Below are positions 33,290 to 43,015 of a DNA stretch of 64,000 nucleotides, one piece after another. How positions within the stretch are numbered: position 1 is the stretch's first letter; every line of letters begins with the position of its first letter. Position numbers and translations under genes: made by a program. The notes under the pieces are model-generated. The model was not told the origin of the DNA. It ran no database searches and worked only from the letters and a program-made list of their open reading frames with translations. The stretch lies in contig JAVZCK010000011.1 of the NCBI GenBank assembly GCA_038874435.1, forward strand, positions 1 through 64,000, in the 5' to 3' direction. The stretch is from Thermoplasmata archaeon (GTDB lineage Archaea; Thermoplasmatota; Thermoplasmata; Lutacidiplasmatales; SKW197).

Positions 33290-34945
33290 ATGGAGTTAAT
33301 AAGGGGTTATCCAGAATACATGAGAGAATCAATAGAAATGGTTGCGAAGACAAGAGAGGCAAGGGCAAAGGAAGTGATGCGCAGGTTGACACTTGAAGAA
33401 AGGGAAGCGGTGCTCAAGGGTTTCCATCCTGATTACAAACCAGATGCAAAGGTGGAAATTAAGATTGGACCAAGCAAAGGGGAGAAGGCACCGAAGGAAG
33501 TCGTGCGATTGCTTGAGGCTGAGCCATTGATTGATGAAAGCGATGTGGATTTAAAAAATGTGGACTTTGATGTGGACATTCTCATAATCGGTGGTGGTGG
33601 AGCGGGCACGGTTGCTGCCCTCTGGGCATATTACTCTGGTGTGCCAAAGGAAAACATTCTGATGTGTACAAAGCTTCGCCATGGCGATGCAAACACAATG
33701 ATGGCACAGGGTGGAATTCAAGCTGCAGATAGACCTGAGGACTCGCCCGCAATCCATTACCTTGATGTGCTTGGTGGAGGCCACTTCACAAACAATCCTG
33801 ACCTGGTGGAAAAGCTCGTGCTGGAGGCACCGAACATAATAAAATGGCATGAAAGCCTTGGAGTTATGTATGATAAGGATGCAAACGGCAACTTCATAGA
33901 GATTTCTGGAGGTGGAACATCCCGCTTCAGAATGCATTCTGCAAAGGACTATACAGGCATGGAGATAATGAGGGTTTTGCGGGATGAGTTTAGAAACCTA
34001 GGTATGAAGGTGCTGGAGTTTACAAGTGCAGTAGAATTGCTCACTGGTGAGGACGGAGAAGTCACTGGTGCGGTGCTTTTCAACATGGAGACAAAGCAGT
34101 ATTATGTAGTGAGAGCCAAAGCAGTGATTCTTGCGACAGGCGGTTTTGGGAGATTACACATCATGAACTTTCCCACAACAAACCATTATGGGGCTACTGG
34201 CGATGGCTTGATTCTCGCCTACAGGGCAGGGGCAAAACTTGTGGACATGGACTCTGTGCAATACCATCCAACAGGTGCGGCTTATCCTGAGCCAATTGTA
34301 GGTCTGCTGATTACTGAAAAAGTTCGTGGGCTCGGTGCACAAGTGGTAAACAAGATTGGAAAACAGTTTGTGTTTCCGCTTGAGCCGAGAGATGTAGAGG
34401 CCGCTAGCATAATCAAGGAATGCTATTCTACTGAGAATTATGTGGTCACACCCACGGGACTCAGAGGTGTCTGGCTTGATTCACCGCTTATTGAGTTGTT
34501 GCGTGGCGAAGGCACTGTGGTAAAGAGTTTGGGGGCAATGCACAGAATGTTTGCACGCTTTGGAATTGATATGAGCCAGGACCCGATTCTCACATTCCCA
34601 ACACTTCACTACCAGAACGGTGGCGTTGCCATAAATGTGAATGCAGAGACGGATGTGAAGGGCTTGTTTGCATGTGGTGAGGTGGCAGGTGGCATTCACG
34701 GAAAGAACAGGTTGATGGGTAACTCGTTGCTTGATGTAAATGTCTTCGGAAAGATTGCAGGCATTTCCGCTGCAAAGTATGTGAAGCACAAGCGGAGCAA
34801 GGGCAAGCTGACGCTGAGCCATGTGAAGAAATACAGGAAGGAATTGAAGGAAGCAGGAATAAAATCAGAGCTGAAGTCTCCAATGCTTCTGCCGGATTAT
34901 AGGGGCAAGGCAGTGCTGAGCAGGCAGCTGGACATAATTGTGTGA
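33290..34945 (+). CDS. Fumarate reductase/succinate dehydrogenase flavoprotein subunit
   Basis: FAD-containing catalytic subunit, 551 residues, soluble. After an unusual 80-residue helical N-terminal extension it shows the FAD motif ILIIGGGGAGTVAALWA, the covalent-FAD region RHGDANTMMAQGGIQAA, the active-site HYGATGDG and HPTGAAYPEP, and the capping residues in FPLEPRDVEAASI and HYQNGGVAINVNAET. The C-terminal helical domain is short. ATG 33290, ten bases after GGAGG, is preferred to ATG 33281, which would leave almost no spacing. Direction (fumarate reduction or succinate oxidation) cannot be told; lack of membrane anchors and linkage to Hdr suggest a thiol- or Hdr-coupled fumarate reductase. 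Confidence 0.9.
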   Translation: MELIRGYPEYMRESIEMVAKTREARAKEVMRRLTLEEREAVLKGFHPDYKPDAKVEIKIGPSKGEKAPKEVVRLLEAEPLIDESDVDLKNVDFDVDILIIGGGGAGTVAALWAYYSGVPKENILMCTKLRHGDANTMMAQGGIQAADRPEDSPAIHYLDVLGGGHFTNNPDLVEKLVLEAPNIIKWHESLGVMYDKDANGNFIEISGGGTSRFRMHSAKDYTGMEIMRVLRDEFRNLGMKVLEFTSAVELLTGEDGEVTGAVLFNMETKQYYVVRAKAVILATGGFGRLHIMNFPTTNHYGATGDGLILAYRAGAKLVDMDSVQYHPTGAAYPEPIVGLLITEKVRGLGAQVVNKIGKQFVFPLEPRDVEAASIIKECYSTENYVVTPTGLRGVWLDSPLIELLRGEGTVVKSLGAMHRMFARFGIDMSQDPILTFPTLHYQNGGVAINVNAETDVKGLFACGEVAGGIHGKNRLMGNSLLDVNVFGKIAGISAAKYVKHKRSKGKLTLSHVKKYRKELKEAGIKSELKSPMLLPDYRGKAVLSRQLDIIV

Positions 34946-34946
34946 A

Positions 34947-35423
34947 ATGAAGAAGTATGTGCTGGATGCCTCTGCGGTGCTCTGTGGTAAGGATATTGTA
35001 GCTGGTGCTGAAATCTATGTGCCTCCATCAGTGGCAGAGGAGTTGGGTAGAGGGAAATACAGGAGAAAACTGGAGAATTTAGTTGGAATCTTGATTACTG
35101 TCGTCGGGCCAGATAAAGAGAGCAGGGAGATTATCAAAGAGGAGGCAAACAAAACAGGAGATTTGCTTCGACTCTCCAATGCTGACATAGATGTGCTGGC
35201 TTTGGCTCTGGATTTAAAAGCCACAATTCTCACAGACGATTACTCCATTCAGAATGTGGCGAAACACATGGGAATTGAGTATCAACCCATCGCAGAAGCG
35301 GGTATAAAGGAGGAGTTCCAGTGGGAGTATGTTTGCATGGGATGTAGAAGAAGGTTCGAGGAGCCACTGAAAGAATGCCCGATATGCGGTGCTGAAGTAA
35401 AAACAAAAAGGAGAAAAAAATGA
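34947..35423 (+). CDS. nob1: Endoribonuclease Nob1 (PIN domain + zinc ribbon)
   Basis: Ribosome biogenesis nuclease that cleaves the 3' end of 16S rRNA. The 158-residue product has a PIN domain (YVLDASAVLCG, NADIDVLALALDL, ILTDDYSIQNVAKHMG, with the acidic residues for metals) and a C-terminal zinc ribbon CMGCRR...CPICGAE, ending in a basic tail. An in-frame TTG 34938 overlaps the flavoprotein stop; ATG 34947 is preferred by family length. It is read directly behind the redox operon. Confidence 0.95.
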   Translation: MKKYVLDASAVLCGKDIVAGAEIYVPPSVAEELGRGKYRRKLENLVGILITVVGPDKESREIIKEEANKTGDLLRLSNADIDVLALALDLKATILTDDYSIQNVAKHMGIEYQPIAEAGIKEEFQWEYVCMGCRRRFEEPLKECPICGAEVKTKRRKK

Positions 35424-35761
35424 GAAAAGTGAGGAGTGATTAAGATATCTGGGTAGACAGCACGATGCTGACTACTTTAGCTACTCCTAGAACTAGACAA
35501 TGTTCATGCGACCACGCATCCTCTACTGTGCGTAAAAAAAATTCTAAGGGCTAGCAATTTTAGAGAAAAAATGGATAGAAGAGAGGTTTTCAAAGGATTC
35601 AACTGAGACAGTTGCAACTTCGCAACTGAAATCAAGCCAAGCAAAAAGTGGATTTTCAATCGCTTACAACATTTTTTGATGCAGTTTCATGAACAATCAG
35701 ATTGAGACAAGCCATGCAAACTCATTAAGAGATACAAAAAATGCCAAACTCAAGCGAAAAC
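35424..35761. other. Long gene-free region before the surface-protein island
   Basis: About 340 bases without a credible gene. Short AT-rich stretches, a T/A-rich segment near 35530-35570 and an inverted motif GTTGCAACTTCGCAAC (35620-35635; GTTGC and GCAAC pair around AACTTC) are seen. No tRNA, CRISPR unit or box C/D motif set is recognised. Confidence 0.4.
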
Positions 35762-35769
35762 TTTATATA
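35762..35769 (+). promoter_or_regulatory. Strong TATA box of the Kelch/caspase-like gene
   Basis: TTTATATA with a following A-run is centred 30 bases before ATG 35795. It predicts a leader of only a few bases and no Shine-Dalgarno site is present. Confidence 0.65.
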
Positions 35770-35794
35770 AAAAAAAAAAACATTACTTATAATT

Positions 35795-38700
35795 ATGAAG
35801 AAACTGTTACCAATATTAATCGTTTTGGTGCTGTGTATTCATCTTCCTCAGGGAGAGAATGCAGAGGGTGCAAAGGCAGGAAATGGGAACATTGAGAATA
35901 CAACTGGTGCGAACTCCATAGAGCCAGCAGTCGCATGGTCATTGCCATTCCAACTTTCTGGCAATGTTACAGCTGGGCCAGTCATCAAAACTGATGGTAG
36001 CAAATACCATGCGGTCTGGGTTGAGAATAACACCACATTGTGCTATGCAAATTTCACAAGTGCAACGAATTTGAACAAAATAGTTTTAGTTAACTCTCCT
36101 TTACCAGTAATTGCGCTGGATTATGGATTAAGCAATTGCTGGCATCTCATTGCCTACACACTTGCCAATTACTCCGCCTATGTTTATTACAGCAAAACCT
36201 CCACCTACTCCTGGCAAACAGCATACATTGGCTATGGGATTAATCCAAGTGTGTATGTGAACTGCACAGGGATTGAGAGTGAAGAAACTGCTTATGCAAC
36301 TGCAAGGATTGGTTTACAGAATCTTACAGAGCTTTCTGTGTATCCAAATCAGAATCAGTTCTTGCTGGAGAACGCTGAGGTAAGTGGTGATGGAATTATG
36401 CTGGCGAAACATCCACTTGCATTACTCTCTGGACTTTACTATATCCAAACAGTTGCTTATTGCAACTCCATTTACATTTTTGGTGGCACAGAGGATGGCA
36501 TCCATGGTAAAAGAGAAATCTACAGATTTGATACATCAACAATGAAAATTGAGGTTGTTGGCTTTCTCCCGTACCCTGTTTTTGGTCATGTGGCTTTTGC
36601 ATACGGAGATGCGGTTTACATTGCAGGTGGTTGCACCGAACTCGGGAATTGTACAGATGGAATTGTTCGTTTCTGGCTTCAAAACTACACAATAGAAATG
36701 CTCCCACTCAAGCTCCCCCAACCGATGGCATTTGGTGCTGCAGCAGTCCATCAGGGCTCTGCAATAATTCCATTTGATGCGGTCTGGATTTTGCCTGGTG
36801 GCATAGACCAATTCTGGCGATTCAGATTTGATACAATGAGCATTGAGGTAAAACCAAGAATCTGGGAAATTCCAACCAATTATTCGCACATGGGTGCTGT
36901 GATGAACGGCGATTGCCTCTTCATTTTTGGAGGGCTTTCAGGTGAGCAATTTGTAAACAAAACTTACAAAATCTGGATGCATGATGGGATGAGTTACATA
37001 GAAAGCAAAGCGTTGCCATTTGGTGTTGCCGATATGGGTTATTACATGGCTGGAAACACGCTCTACATATTTGGTGGGAGGACTCCACATGGAATAACAG
37101 ATAAAATCATAGAATGCTATTTCCAACCCTGGAGCTATCCATGGGAAGAACCAAAGATTGTGGGAGTGCTTGAGGAGCCAGTTTTTGGCTTGAATGCCTG
37201 TAGAATTCGCGAGGGAGTGGATGTGTATTTGTTTGGTGGTGTAGATGAATTTGGTGCAAAGGATGCAGTGTATTACTACAAAATTGTTGATTACAGGCGA
37301 GGAAATATGCTTTATTCCACTGGATTTGAGAGTGTTGATGGCTGGTATTTGAATGTCTCTGAAGCAAATGTTGTAGAAATCACCAGAGGCAAATTGCACA
37401 TAGACACAAGGGCAAATCGCTCTGGCTATGGCTACGCAGAATCACCCAGCTTCTTGCCACCAGTTGGAATTGCAGAATTTGAATTCTCAATTGATTTCAT
37501 GTTGCCTTATTATGATAACCAGATGTTCTGGTTGTTGAAAGGTGCGGACTGGGGAATTGGTGTGGAGAGGAATTATTCGAGGAGTGATGAGTACGGGAGC
37601 ATGATGTATGCGGATAGTTCAGGCAACTATTCATTTATCACATACATCTGGCGGAATCAATGGCATAACCTCAGGGTTGTGTATTCTGTGCCTTACTTCT
37701 ATGTATTTCTTGATAATGTGTATTGCGGGATGTATTACAGGCCAGAGGTGCTTACAGCCAAAATAAGGATTGGAGACATTGAAGGCAATCCAGCAGATGC
37801 CTACGGTGCTGGCTATTTTGATAATTTTACAGTTTATTCTGTGAGTGCGGTGAAATGGAGCGTGCTGGAAAGAATTTATGTGTACTATGAGGAAGGGAGT
37901 TGCGAATATCATTTTGCAGGGCAGGTGTTTCCAATCACATTTACACCACACTGGTATGGCACTGGCACAATTTCTACAACAGTGAGTTATGAAAACGAGT
38001 TTGCGAGAATAGAAAAAGGGCAGGTGTACAATTTCACAACAGAAACCACAGAATTCAGCGTGAGATTTGTTTTGCGTTCGGAAAGCCCTGTTTCCAGCCC
38101 TGTGCTCCAGAATTTCCATTTCTTCCTGACAGCATTTGATAGTTTTGCAGTTTATGAATGGAATGAGGTGTGGCATTATGACTTTCGTCTGAAAAAGTGG
38201 GTATGGGAGCTGGATGGAAGCCCGACATGGGTGAACTTAGGTTACGGTGATGAGAAAATAGTAGGAACGGCAAAATTTGTGGATGGAAATCTATATTGCA
38301 GTGTGAAAACGATGCTTATGAAGGCCTCCAGGATTCTGTGTTATGAGAAAACTGAGAGCTGGATGCTGAGCAAGGAGATTGCCACACTTTCTGGCAGTCC
38401 TTACTATGGTTTTGATGTGGCTACCTTCGGGAAACAAATCTGGGTTGTTTATGCAGACAATGAAACTGGATTTTATCAGCTCTATATGAAATACAGCAGG
38501 GATGCTGGCGAGAATTGGGACACGAAACGAATCACATTTGGATGTGGGAATGCGAAAGAGCCAAAGATTGGATTGGACACAAGAAAGAATGTGCATGTGA
38601 TTTATTTGAGCAATGAGAATTATTACTGGAATGTAAACTATTTGAAGTATGATAGCTTTGGAAGAAATGTGGCATTATGGCAAAAAGTGACAGATGTGCA

Positions 38701-41317
38701 TGAAGGCGAGATTTATGGGTATTACAGTGATGGCACACCATACGCTGGCTACACTTCCATTGGTCTCTGCACGGATTTGAGCGGAAATCCAAGGTTGCTT
38801 ATGAAAAGCGCAGAGGGAATTGTGAGGTATGCAGATAGGGTTCCTGAGGCAACAGAGCAAGTGGAAACTGCTCAGACGACACTTCTGGCATTGCCAGATA
38901 CTGCATTCAGCGGAAATGCAACACAGCAAAAGAATACACTGGATAATAAGTATGAAGCAGTTGCGAACATGCTGGAAGCAGGGAACACAAGAGGAGCAGT
39001 CAAGAAGATGAAAGAAGATATAAGGCCGAAGACGGAGGGCATCTGGGTCAGTGAGGTCACAGCAATTGGCATAATGAAGGAAACAAATATGGATATTATG
39101 GCGAGCATGGAAGGACCGCAGGTAACGATTTACCAGGTGAAAATCACTTCAATAAGCACTGCAACGGTGGAATTCTATATTAACTGGGGTGCTCATGCAT
39201 ACCAGGATATCCATGCCTGGCTATACACATCTACAGATTGTGAGTACGAAACAAAGTTACTGTTTGAGGATACTGAACTTTCCCTCTCTGGACTTTCCCA
39301 GAATGTGGAGTACACAATTATAATTAAAGCCACAGCAGAAGATGGCACTTCTGGCACAGCTTCCAAAACCTTTATTATTTCTCTCTCCATAACCAATGTG
39401 GTGGTAGACATTCTGCAAGACGGAGTGAGATTTGAGTGGGACACGACGGTGCCAACAGCGGAAAACACAGTGAGGGTGTGGAATGGTGGTTACGACAGGA
39501 CATTTGCGGAAGTAGATCCGGCCATTGAAAAAACCCATCACATCTCGCCAATATTCTCTGGACTGCAGAAAAACATGGTCTACAACTACAGAATCACAGC
39601 AAACACTGTGACTTTCTATAGCACTTTCCCGTTACCAGACCTGTATATTTATGATGTGGTTGTGAGTGCAACAGAGAACAGTGCAACCATTACCTGGAAA
39701 ACGAACATAAATACAGACACAATGCTCTGGTGGAAGGTTTACAAGCCAGATTGGGATGGCTATGGGTGGAGTCTCTCCAGCAAGGCAGAGAGCACGAAGA
39801 ACCACACCGTCGTCTTGCAGCATCTAAATCCAGCAGAGGACTACGATTACTACATCGTAGCAACAACAGTGGTAGATGGTCAGACATACACAGCCAGTTA
39901 TGGTAGCAGAGAACAGCCACACAGTTTCACAACGGAAACAGCAATCACGGTGTTGCAAGTAGAGGACTACTACGAGCCAGCAAGAGATGAGAATGGGGTA
40001 AGGGTGTGGTGGGAGATGCCTGGAGTTGTCGGAAAGACACAATATGCAATCCGAGTTATTGAAGGGAGTAATGTAATCTACCAGACGGAGGTGGAATTGG
40101 CAGGAGAGATACAAAGTTATGAAATCCCAGAAAATGTTGGGTTAGCAAGAAATGTAGAGTATAAGTTTTCTGTGTCTGCAACAATAAACGGAAAGACAGT
40201 GGTAAAAGAAAGCATAGGGGCAATATCAGATTATGATGGAGACGGCTTAACAGATGGAGAAGAGTTACATGGGTGGGACATTACTATTTACAGTTGGAAT
40301 GGCATCTCTCGCACACCAGAGCGATGGGCAACAGGACATGTTCATTCACGACCAGATAATCCTAATTCAGACAATGATGGGTGGAATGATAAAGAAGAGA
40401 AAGAACATCAAACGAAGCCACTAATTGCAGCAACGGGTGGCGGTGGTGGAGGAGGGAGACCACCATTAATTTGCAGTGTCTCGAATATTGAATATCCCTA
40501 CGACCCGTCGTCTATACTCTGGATTGATGGTACCGATACGGATTGTGATGGCATTAGGGATAACGAAGATTGGAAGATGAACAGTAAAGGATTTATTGTG
40601 AAAAGCCCGCTTATAACAGAACCTAACAGAAGAGCAGTAATAGTCTGTGGTGGAACAACCGTTGATGAAGTAAATGTACTTGAAAACGATGGAGTGAGTT
40701 GGAAAGTGTATTTAGAGGATATTGGATGGGATGTAGATATTTTTGGTGTTGGACATGACAAAACCATAATAACAAACAGAATATCTACATATGCACACCA
40801 TCTCTTTCAAACAGACATGTTTTTGCTGATGTTCATATGTCATGGAGGATATAACTACGAAGAGAAGAAATACATCGTGGAATGCGGTAATAGTTATATT
40901 ACAAATGAGAACCTTAGAGGCTTGGTAGCTGATTTCGAAGGAAAGCTCGTAACATTCATGATCACATGCCACAGCGACGGAATAAATGATGTATGGGAGA
41001 CTCATCCAGATAATAGGGTATTTATCGGGGCATCACAAACTTCCCAAGAGGCGTACTATTCCTGGTACTATCATATGACAGTGTTTTCGTGGTGGTTTCT
41101 AGAAAAAGGAATGAAAGGGGGTGGAATCTCTAACCAATATCATCCAGATAATAACCAGAATACAAGACATTCTTTATATTATTACTACGATTATATTAAC
41201 AAGGTGGGAAGATATATCAATGATCCACACAATATAAACGAGCATGGCCAGCAAGTGTGTGTTAATCCTGTTTGTTACCCTTCTTTTTTCAATCTCTATC
41301 TTTGGTGGGAGTGGTAA
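35795..41317 (+). CDS. Secreted multidomain Kelch protein with C-terminal clan CD (caspase-like) peptidase
   Basis: An 1840-residue extracellular protein. Order seen: signal peptide (MKKLLPILIVLVLCIHLPQG); Kelch-type beta-propeller (about 200-500, blades with VYIFGG-like strands); a LamG-like segment (about 505-690); further beta-propeller/sialidase-like strands; a helical patch near 1050-1095; three or four fibronectin type III-like domains; a calcium-binding thrombospondin-3-like motif at 1479 (DYDGDGLTDGEE); and a C-terminal domain from about 1611. There RAVIVCGG, FICHGG (His1683) and TFMITCHSDG (Cys1725) match the His-Gly and Cys positions of clan CD peptidases. No membrane anchor is seen after the peptidase. 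It is probably a released or surface-bound protease with glycan or protein-binding arms; activity is inferred. Confidence 0.78.
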   Translation: MKKLLPILIVLVLCIHLPQGENAEGAKAGNGNIENTTGANSIEPAVAWSLPFQLSGNVTAGPVIKTDGSKYHAVWVENNTTLCYANFTSATNLNKIVLVNSPLPVIALDYGLSNCWHLIAYTLANYSAYVYYSKTSTYSWQTAYIGYGINPSVYVNCTGIESEETAYATARIGLQNLTELSVYPNQNQFLLENAEVSGDGIMLAKHPLALLSGLYYIQTVAYCNSIYIFGGTEDGIHGKREIYRFDTSTMKIEVVGFLPYPVFGHVAFAYGDAVYIAGGCTELGNCTDGIVRFWLQNYTIEMLPLKLPQPMAFGAAAVHQGSAIIPFDAVWILPGGIDQFWRFRFDTMSIEVKPRIWEIPTNYSHMGAVMNGDCLFIFGGLSGEQFVNKTYKIWMHDGMSYIESKALPFGVADMGYYMAGNTLYIFGGRTPHGITDKIIECYFQPWSYPWEEPKIVGVLEEPVFGLNACRIREGVDVYLFGGVDEFGAKDAVYYYKIVDYRRGNMLYSTGFESVDGWYLNVSEANVVEITRGKLHIDTRANRSGYGYAESPSFLPPVGIAEFEFSIDFMLPYYDNQMFWLLKGADWGIGVERNYSRSDEYGSMMYADSSGNYSFITYIWRNQWHNLRVVYSVPYFYVFLDNVYCGMYYRPEVLTAKIRIGDIEGNPADAYGAGYFDNFTVYSVSAVKWSVLERIYVYYEEGSCEYHFAGQVFPITFTPHWYGTGTISTTVSYENEFARIEKGQVYNFTTETTEFSVRFVLRSESPVSSPVLQNFHFFLTAFDSFAVYEWNEVWHYDFRLKKWVWELDGSPTWVNLGYGDEKIVGTAKFVDGNLYCSVKTMLMKASRILCYEKTESWMLSKEIATLSGSPYYGFDVATFGKQIWVVYADNETGFYQLYMKYSRDAGENWDTKRITFGCGNAKEPKIGLDTRKNVHVIYLSNENYYWNVNYLKYDSFGRNVALWQKVTDVHEGEIYGYYSDGTPYAGYTSIGLCTDLSGNPRLLMKSAEGIVRYADRVPEATEQVETAQTTLLALPDTAFSGNATQQKNTLDNKYEAVANMLEAGNTRGAVKKMKEDIRPKTEGIWVSEVTAIGIMKETNMDIMASMEGPQVTIYQVKITSISTATVEFYINWGAHAYQDIHAWLYTSTDCEYETKLLFEDTELSLSGLSQNVEYTIIIKATAEDGTSGTASKTFIISLSITNVVVDILQDGVRFEWDTTVPTAENTVRVWNGGYDRTFAEVDPAIEKTHHISPIFSGLQKNMVYNYRITANTVTFYSTFPLPDLYIYDVVVSATENSATITWKTNINTDTMLWWKVYKPDWDGYGWSLSSKAESTKNHTVVLQHLNPAEDYDYYIVATTVVDGQTYTASYGSREQPHSFTTETAITVLQVEDYYEPARDENGVRVWWEMPGVVGKTQYAIRVIEGSNVIYQTEVELAGEIQSYEIPENVGLARNVEYKFSVSATINGKTVVKESIGAISDYDGDGLTDGEELHGWDITIYSWNGISRTPERWATGHVHSRPDNPNSDNDGWNDKEEKEHQTKPLIAATGGGGGGGRPPLICSVSNIEYPYDPSSILWIDGTDTDCDGIRDNEDWKMNSKGFIVKSPLITEPNRRAVIVCGGTTVDEVNVLENDGVSWKVYLEDIGWDVDIFGVGHDKTIITNRISTYAHHLFQTDMFLLMFICHGGYNYEEKKYIVECGNSYITNENLRGLVADFEGKLVTFMITCHSDGINDVWETHPDNRVFIGASQTSQEAYYSWYYHMTVFSWWFLEKGMKGGGISNQYHPDNNQNTRHSLYYYYDYINKVGRYINDPHNINEHGQQVCVNPVCYPSFFNLYLWWEW

Positions 41318-43015
41318 ATGACACGGATGGTAATTTTATTTTCTGTATTTTTTTTCCTCATTCTTCCCATTTTTCTAAATGCTGAAGTTCCAATCTCTGC
41401 GGAAGAAAGTGTTTCGTCACCAAATCTCAAATACCAAGACCATTCATCAATATACATAAAAGGAGACGGGTACTTTACGAAATATAATGGTGTTGTAAAT
41501 GGGTCAGGAACCCACTCAGATCCCTATATAATAGAGGGTTGGAATATCTCAGGTGGCAGTTCTCCTGCTCTTGAAAAGTACTGGTGTATAAGAATAGAGA
41601 ACACTAGTGCACATTTTATAGTGAGGAATTGCATTATTGGGAATTATCTTCCTTCAAGTCAGCAATCAACACCGATTTGGCTTACAAATGTCACTAATGG
41701 AACTTTTGAGAATCTTTATTGCATGCCTTTCTCTAAGAAGTTATCTGGGTCCGTTTATATAGGAATGAGAGCATGCTCAAACATAATAATAAAAAATATT
41801 ACTTTTGCTAAAGGCACTGTGGTAACCACGATTTTTAGTATAGGTGAGAATTGCAGAAGAATAACTATAGAGAATGTTATAGATGAGAGTGTAAGTATTG
41901 GAAATTTTGCTTGGTTCGGGACTTGTAGCGAAATAACACTTCGCAATAACATAATGAGTAAGGGTGTAGAGTTGGATCCAGAACATGCGGATTCATGGTC
42001 AACGCACTCCATAGATTCTTCAAATACAATTAATGATAAACCAATTCTGTATTTAAAGAATTTATCACACTATTACATATGTGAGAATAATATGTCGCAG
42101 TTAATTATTGCAAATTGCACAAATATTATCATTACTGGCTTAAAATCTGATTGGAGTTTACAATACCCGATTAATATTGGATGTTCCTCACACGTGCGAA
42201 TCGTCAATAATAAATTTGAAAAATATGGTTCGATCTTTAATTTGGCGGATGTGCATAATGTGGACATTTCCTATAATGTGTTCGGTGGTTCCGAAATCCT
42301 ATATAATATCCATCTCGGAATAATATTGCATTCTACAAATGTTAGAATTCATCATAATAATATCCTAATTAACTCCATTTACTATGATATTCACTCATTT
42401 TTGTCTTCAGGAATAAATTCTATTTATTTCAATGATTCTTGCGAAGGTAACTACTGGCCACCTCAGTTACTAGAAATCTGTGATGTCTATGACAATGATG
42501 GAAACGGGATTGGTGATAAACCTCTTCCAGTAGACCCGATAGCTAATCTTACTCCTCTTGATTATTATCCATTGATGAGACCTGCAAGCTACTTTGATTT
42601 TTTCCCAATTGCCACCTATCACCGAGATGAGAGTTTCTTGAGCATTGTTGCACGAGTGGCGTCCCTGCGAAACATCACTCGCCTTGTTCTGTGTTATAAA
42701 TATGCTGATGAACATGAGTGGTACCAGCGAATTGCCTATCCATCAACAACCACAACAGAATATGAGTTTGGGGTTTTAATTTCTCCATACAAAGCAGGTA
42801 TCATCCATTACTATTTTTCAGCAACCGACGAGACAAATACAACATTGAGTTCTATTCCATTCTATGTAAAGATTTTGGAAGTGCGCAGTGAATCACAATT
42901 TTCCTATTTTGATCTGGCAATTTGCTCTGTTGGAGCAATTGTGACACTTTTTGTTGGGATTTATCTGCTCCGAAAAGTGAGAGGGAATAGGAAAAGTGGG
43001 GTAAAAAGATACTGA
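41318..43015 (+). CDS. Membrane-anchored beta-helix surface protein
   Basis: A 565-residue protein beginning directly after the stop of the caspase-like gene, with GGTGGGAGTGG as ribosome binding site. It has a signal peptide (MTRMVILFSVFFFLILPIF), the header NGVVNGSGTHSDPYIIEGWNI, a shorter beta-helix with a footer EGNYWPPQL...DYYPL, an Ig-like domain and a tail SESQFSYFDLAICSVGAIV ending in basic RKVRGNRK. It looks more AT-rich than its neighbours. The tail resembles those of other surface proteins in the window, so it is a candidate archaeosortase substrate. The operon link suggests that it is secreted together with the peptidase. Confidence 0.78.
   Translation: MTRMVILFSVFFFLILPIFLNAEVPISAEESVSSPNLKYQDHSSIYIKGDGYFTKYNGVVNGSGTHSDPYIIEGWNISGGSSPALEKYWCIRIENTSAHFIVRNCIIGNYLPSSQQSTPIWLTNVTNGTFENLYCMPFSKKLSGSVYIGMRACSNIIIKNITFAKGTVVTTIFSIGENCRRITIENVIDESVSIGNFAWFGTCSEITLRNNIMSKGVELDPEHADSWSTHSIDSSNTINDKPILYLKNLSHYYICENNMSQLIIANCTNIIITGLKSDWSLQYPINIGCSSHVRIVNNKFEKYGSIFNLADVHNVDISYNVFGGSEILYNIHLGIILHSTNVRIHHNNILINSIYYDIHSFLSSGINSIYFNDSCEGNYWPPQLLEICDVYDNDGNGIGDKPLPVDPIANLTPLDYYPLMRPASYFDFFPIATYHRDESFLSIVARVASLRNITRLVLCYKYADEHEWYQRIAYPSTTTTEYEFGVLISPYKAGIIHYYFSATDETNTTLSSIPFYVKILEVRSESQFSYFDLAICSVGAIVTLFVGIYLLRKVRGNRKSGVKRY

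Noticed and set aside
32577-33392. 271-codon minus-strand open frame over the FeS subunit
   Set aside because: Shadow of a conserved gene, leucine-rich by codon complementarity, no supporting signals.
35689-35895. 68-codon frame upstream of the Kelch/caspase-like gene
   Set aside because: It crosses the strong TATA box and overlaps the signal peptide of the large gene in another frame; lysine/asparagine-rich only because the DNA is A-rich.
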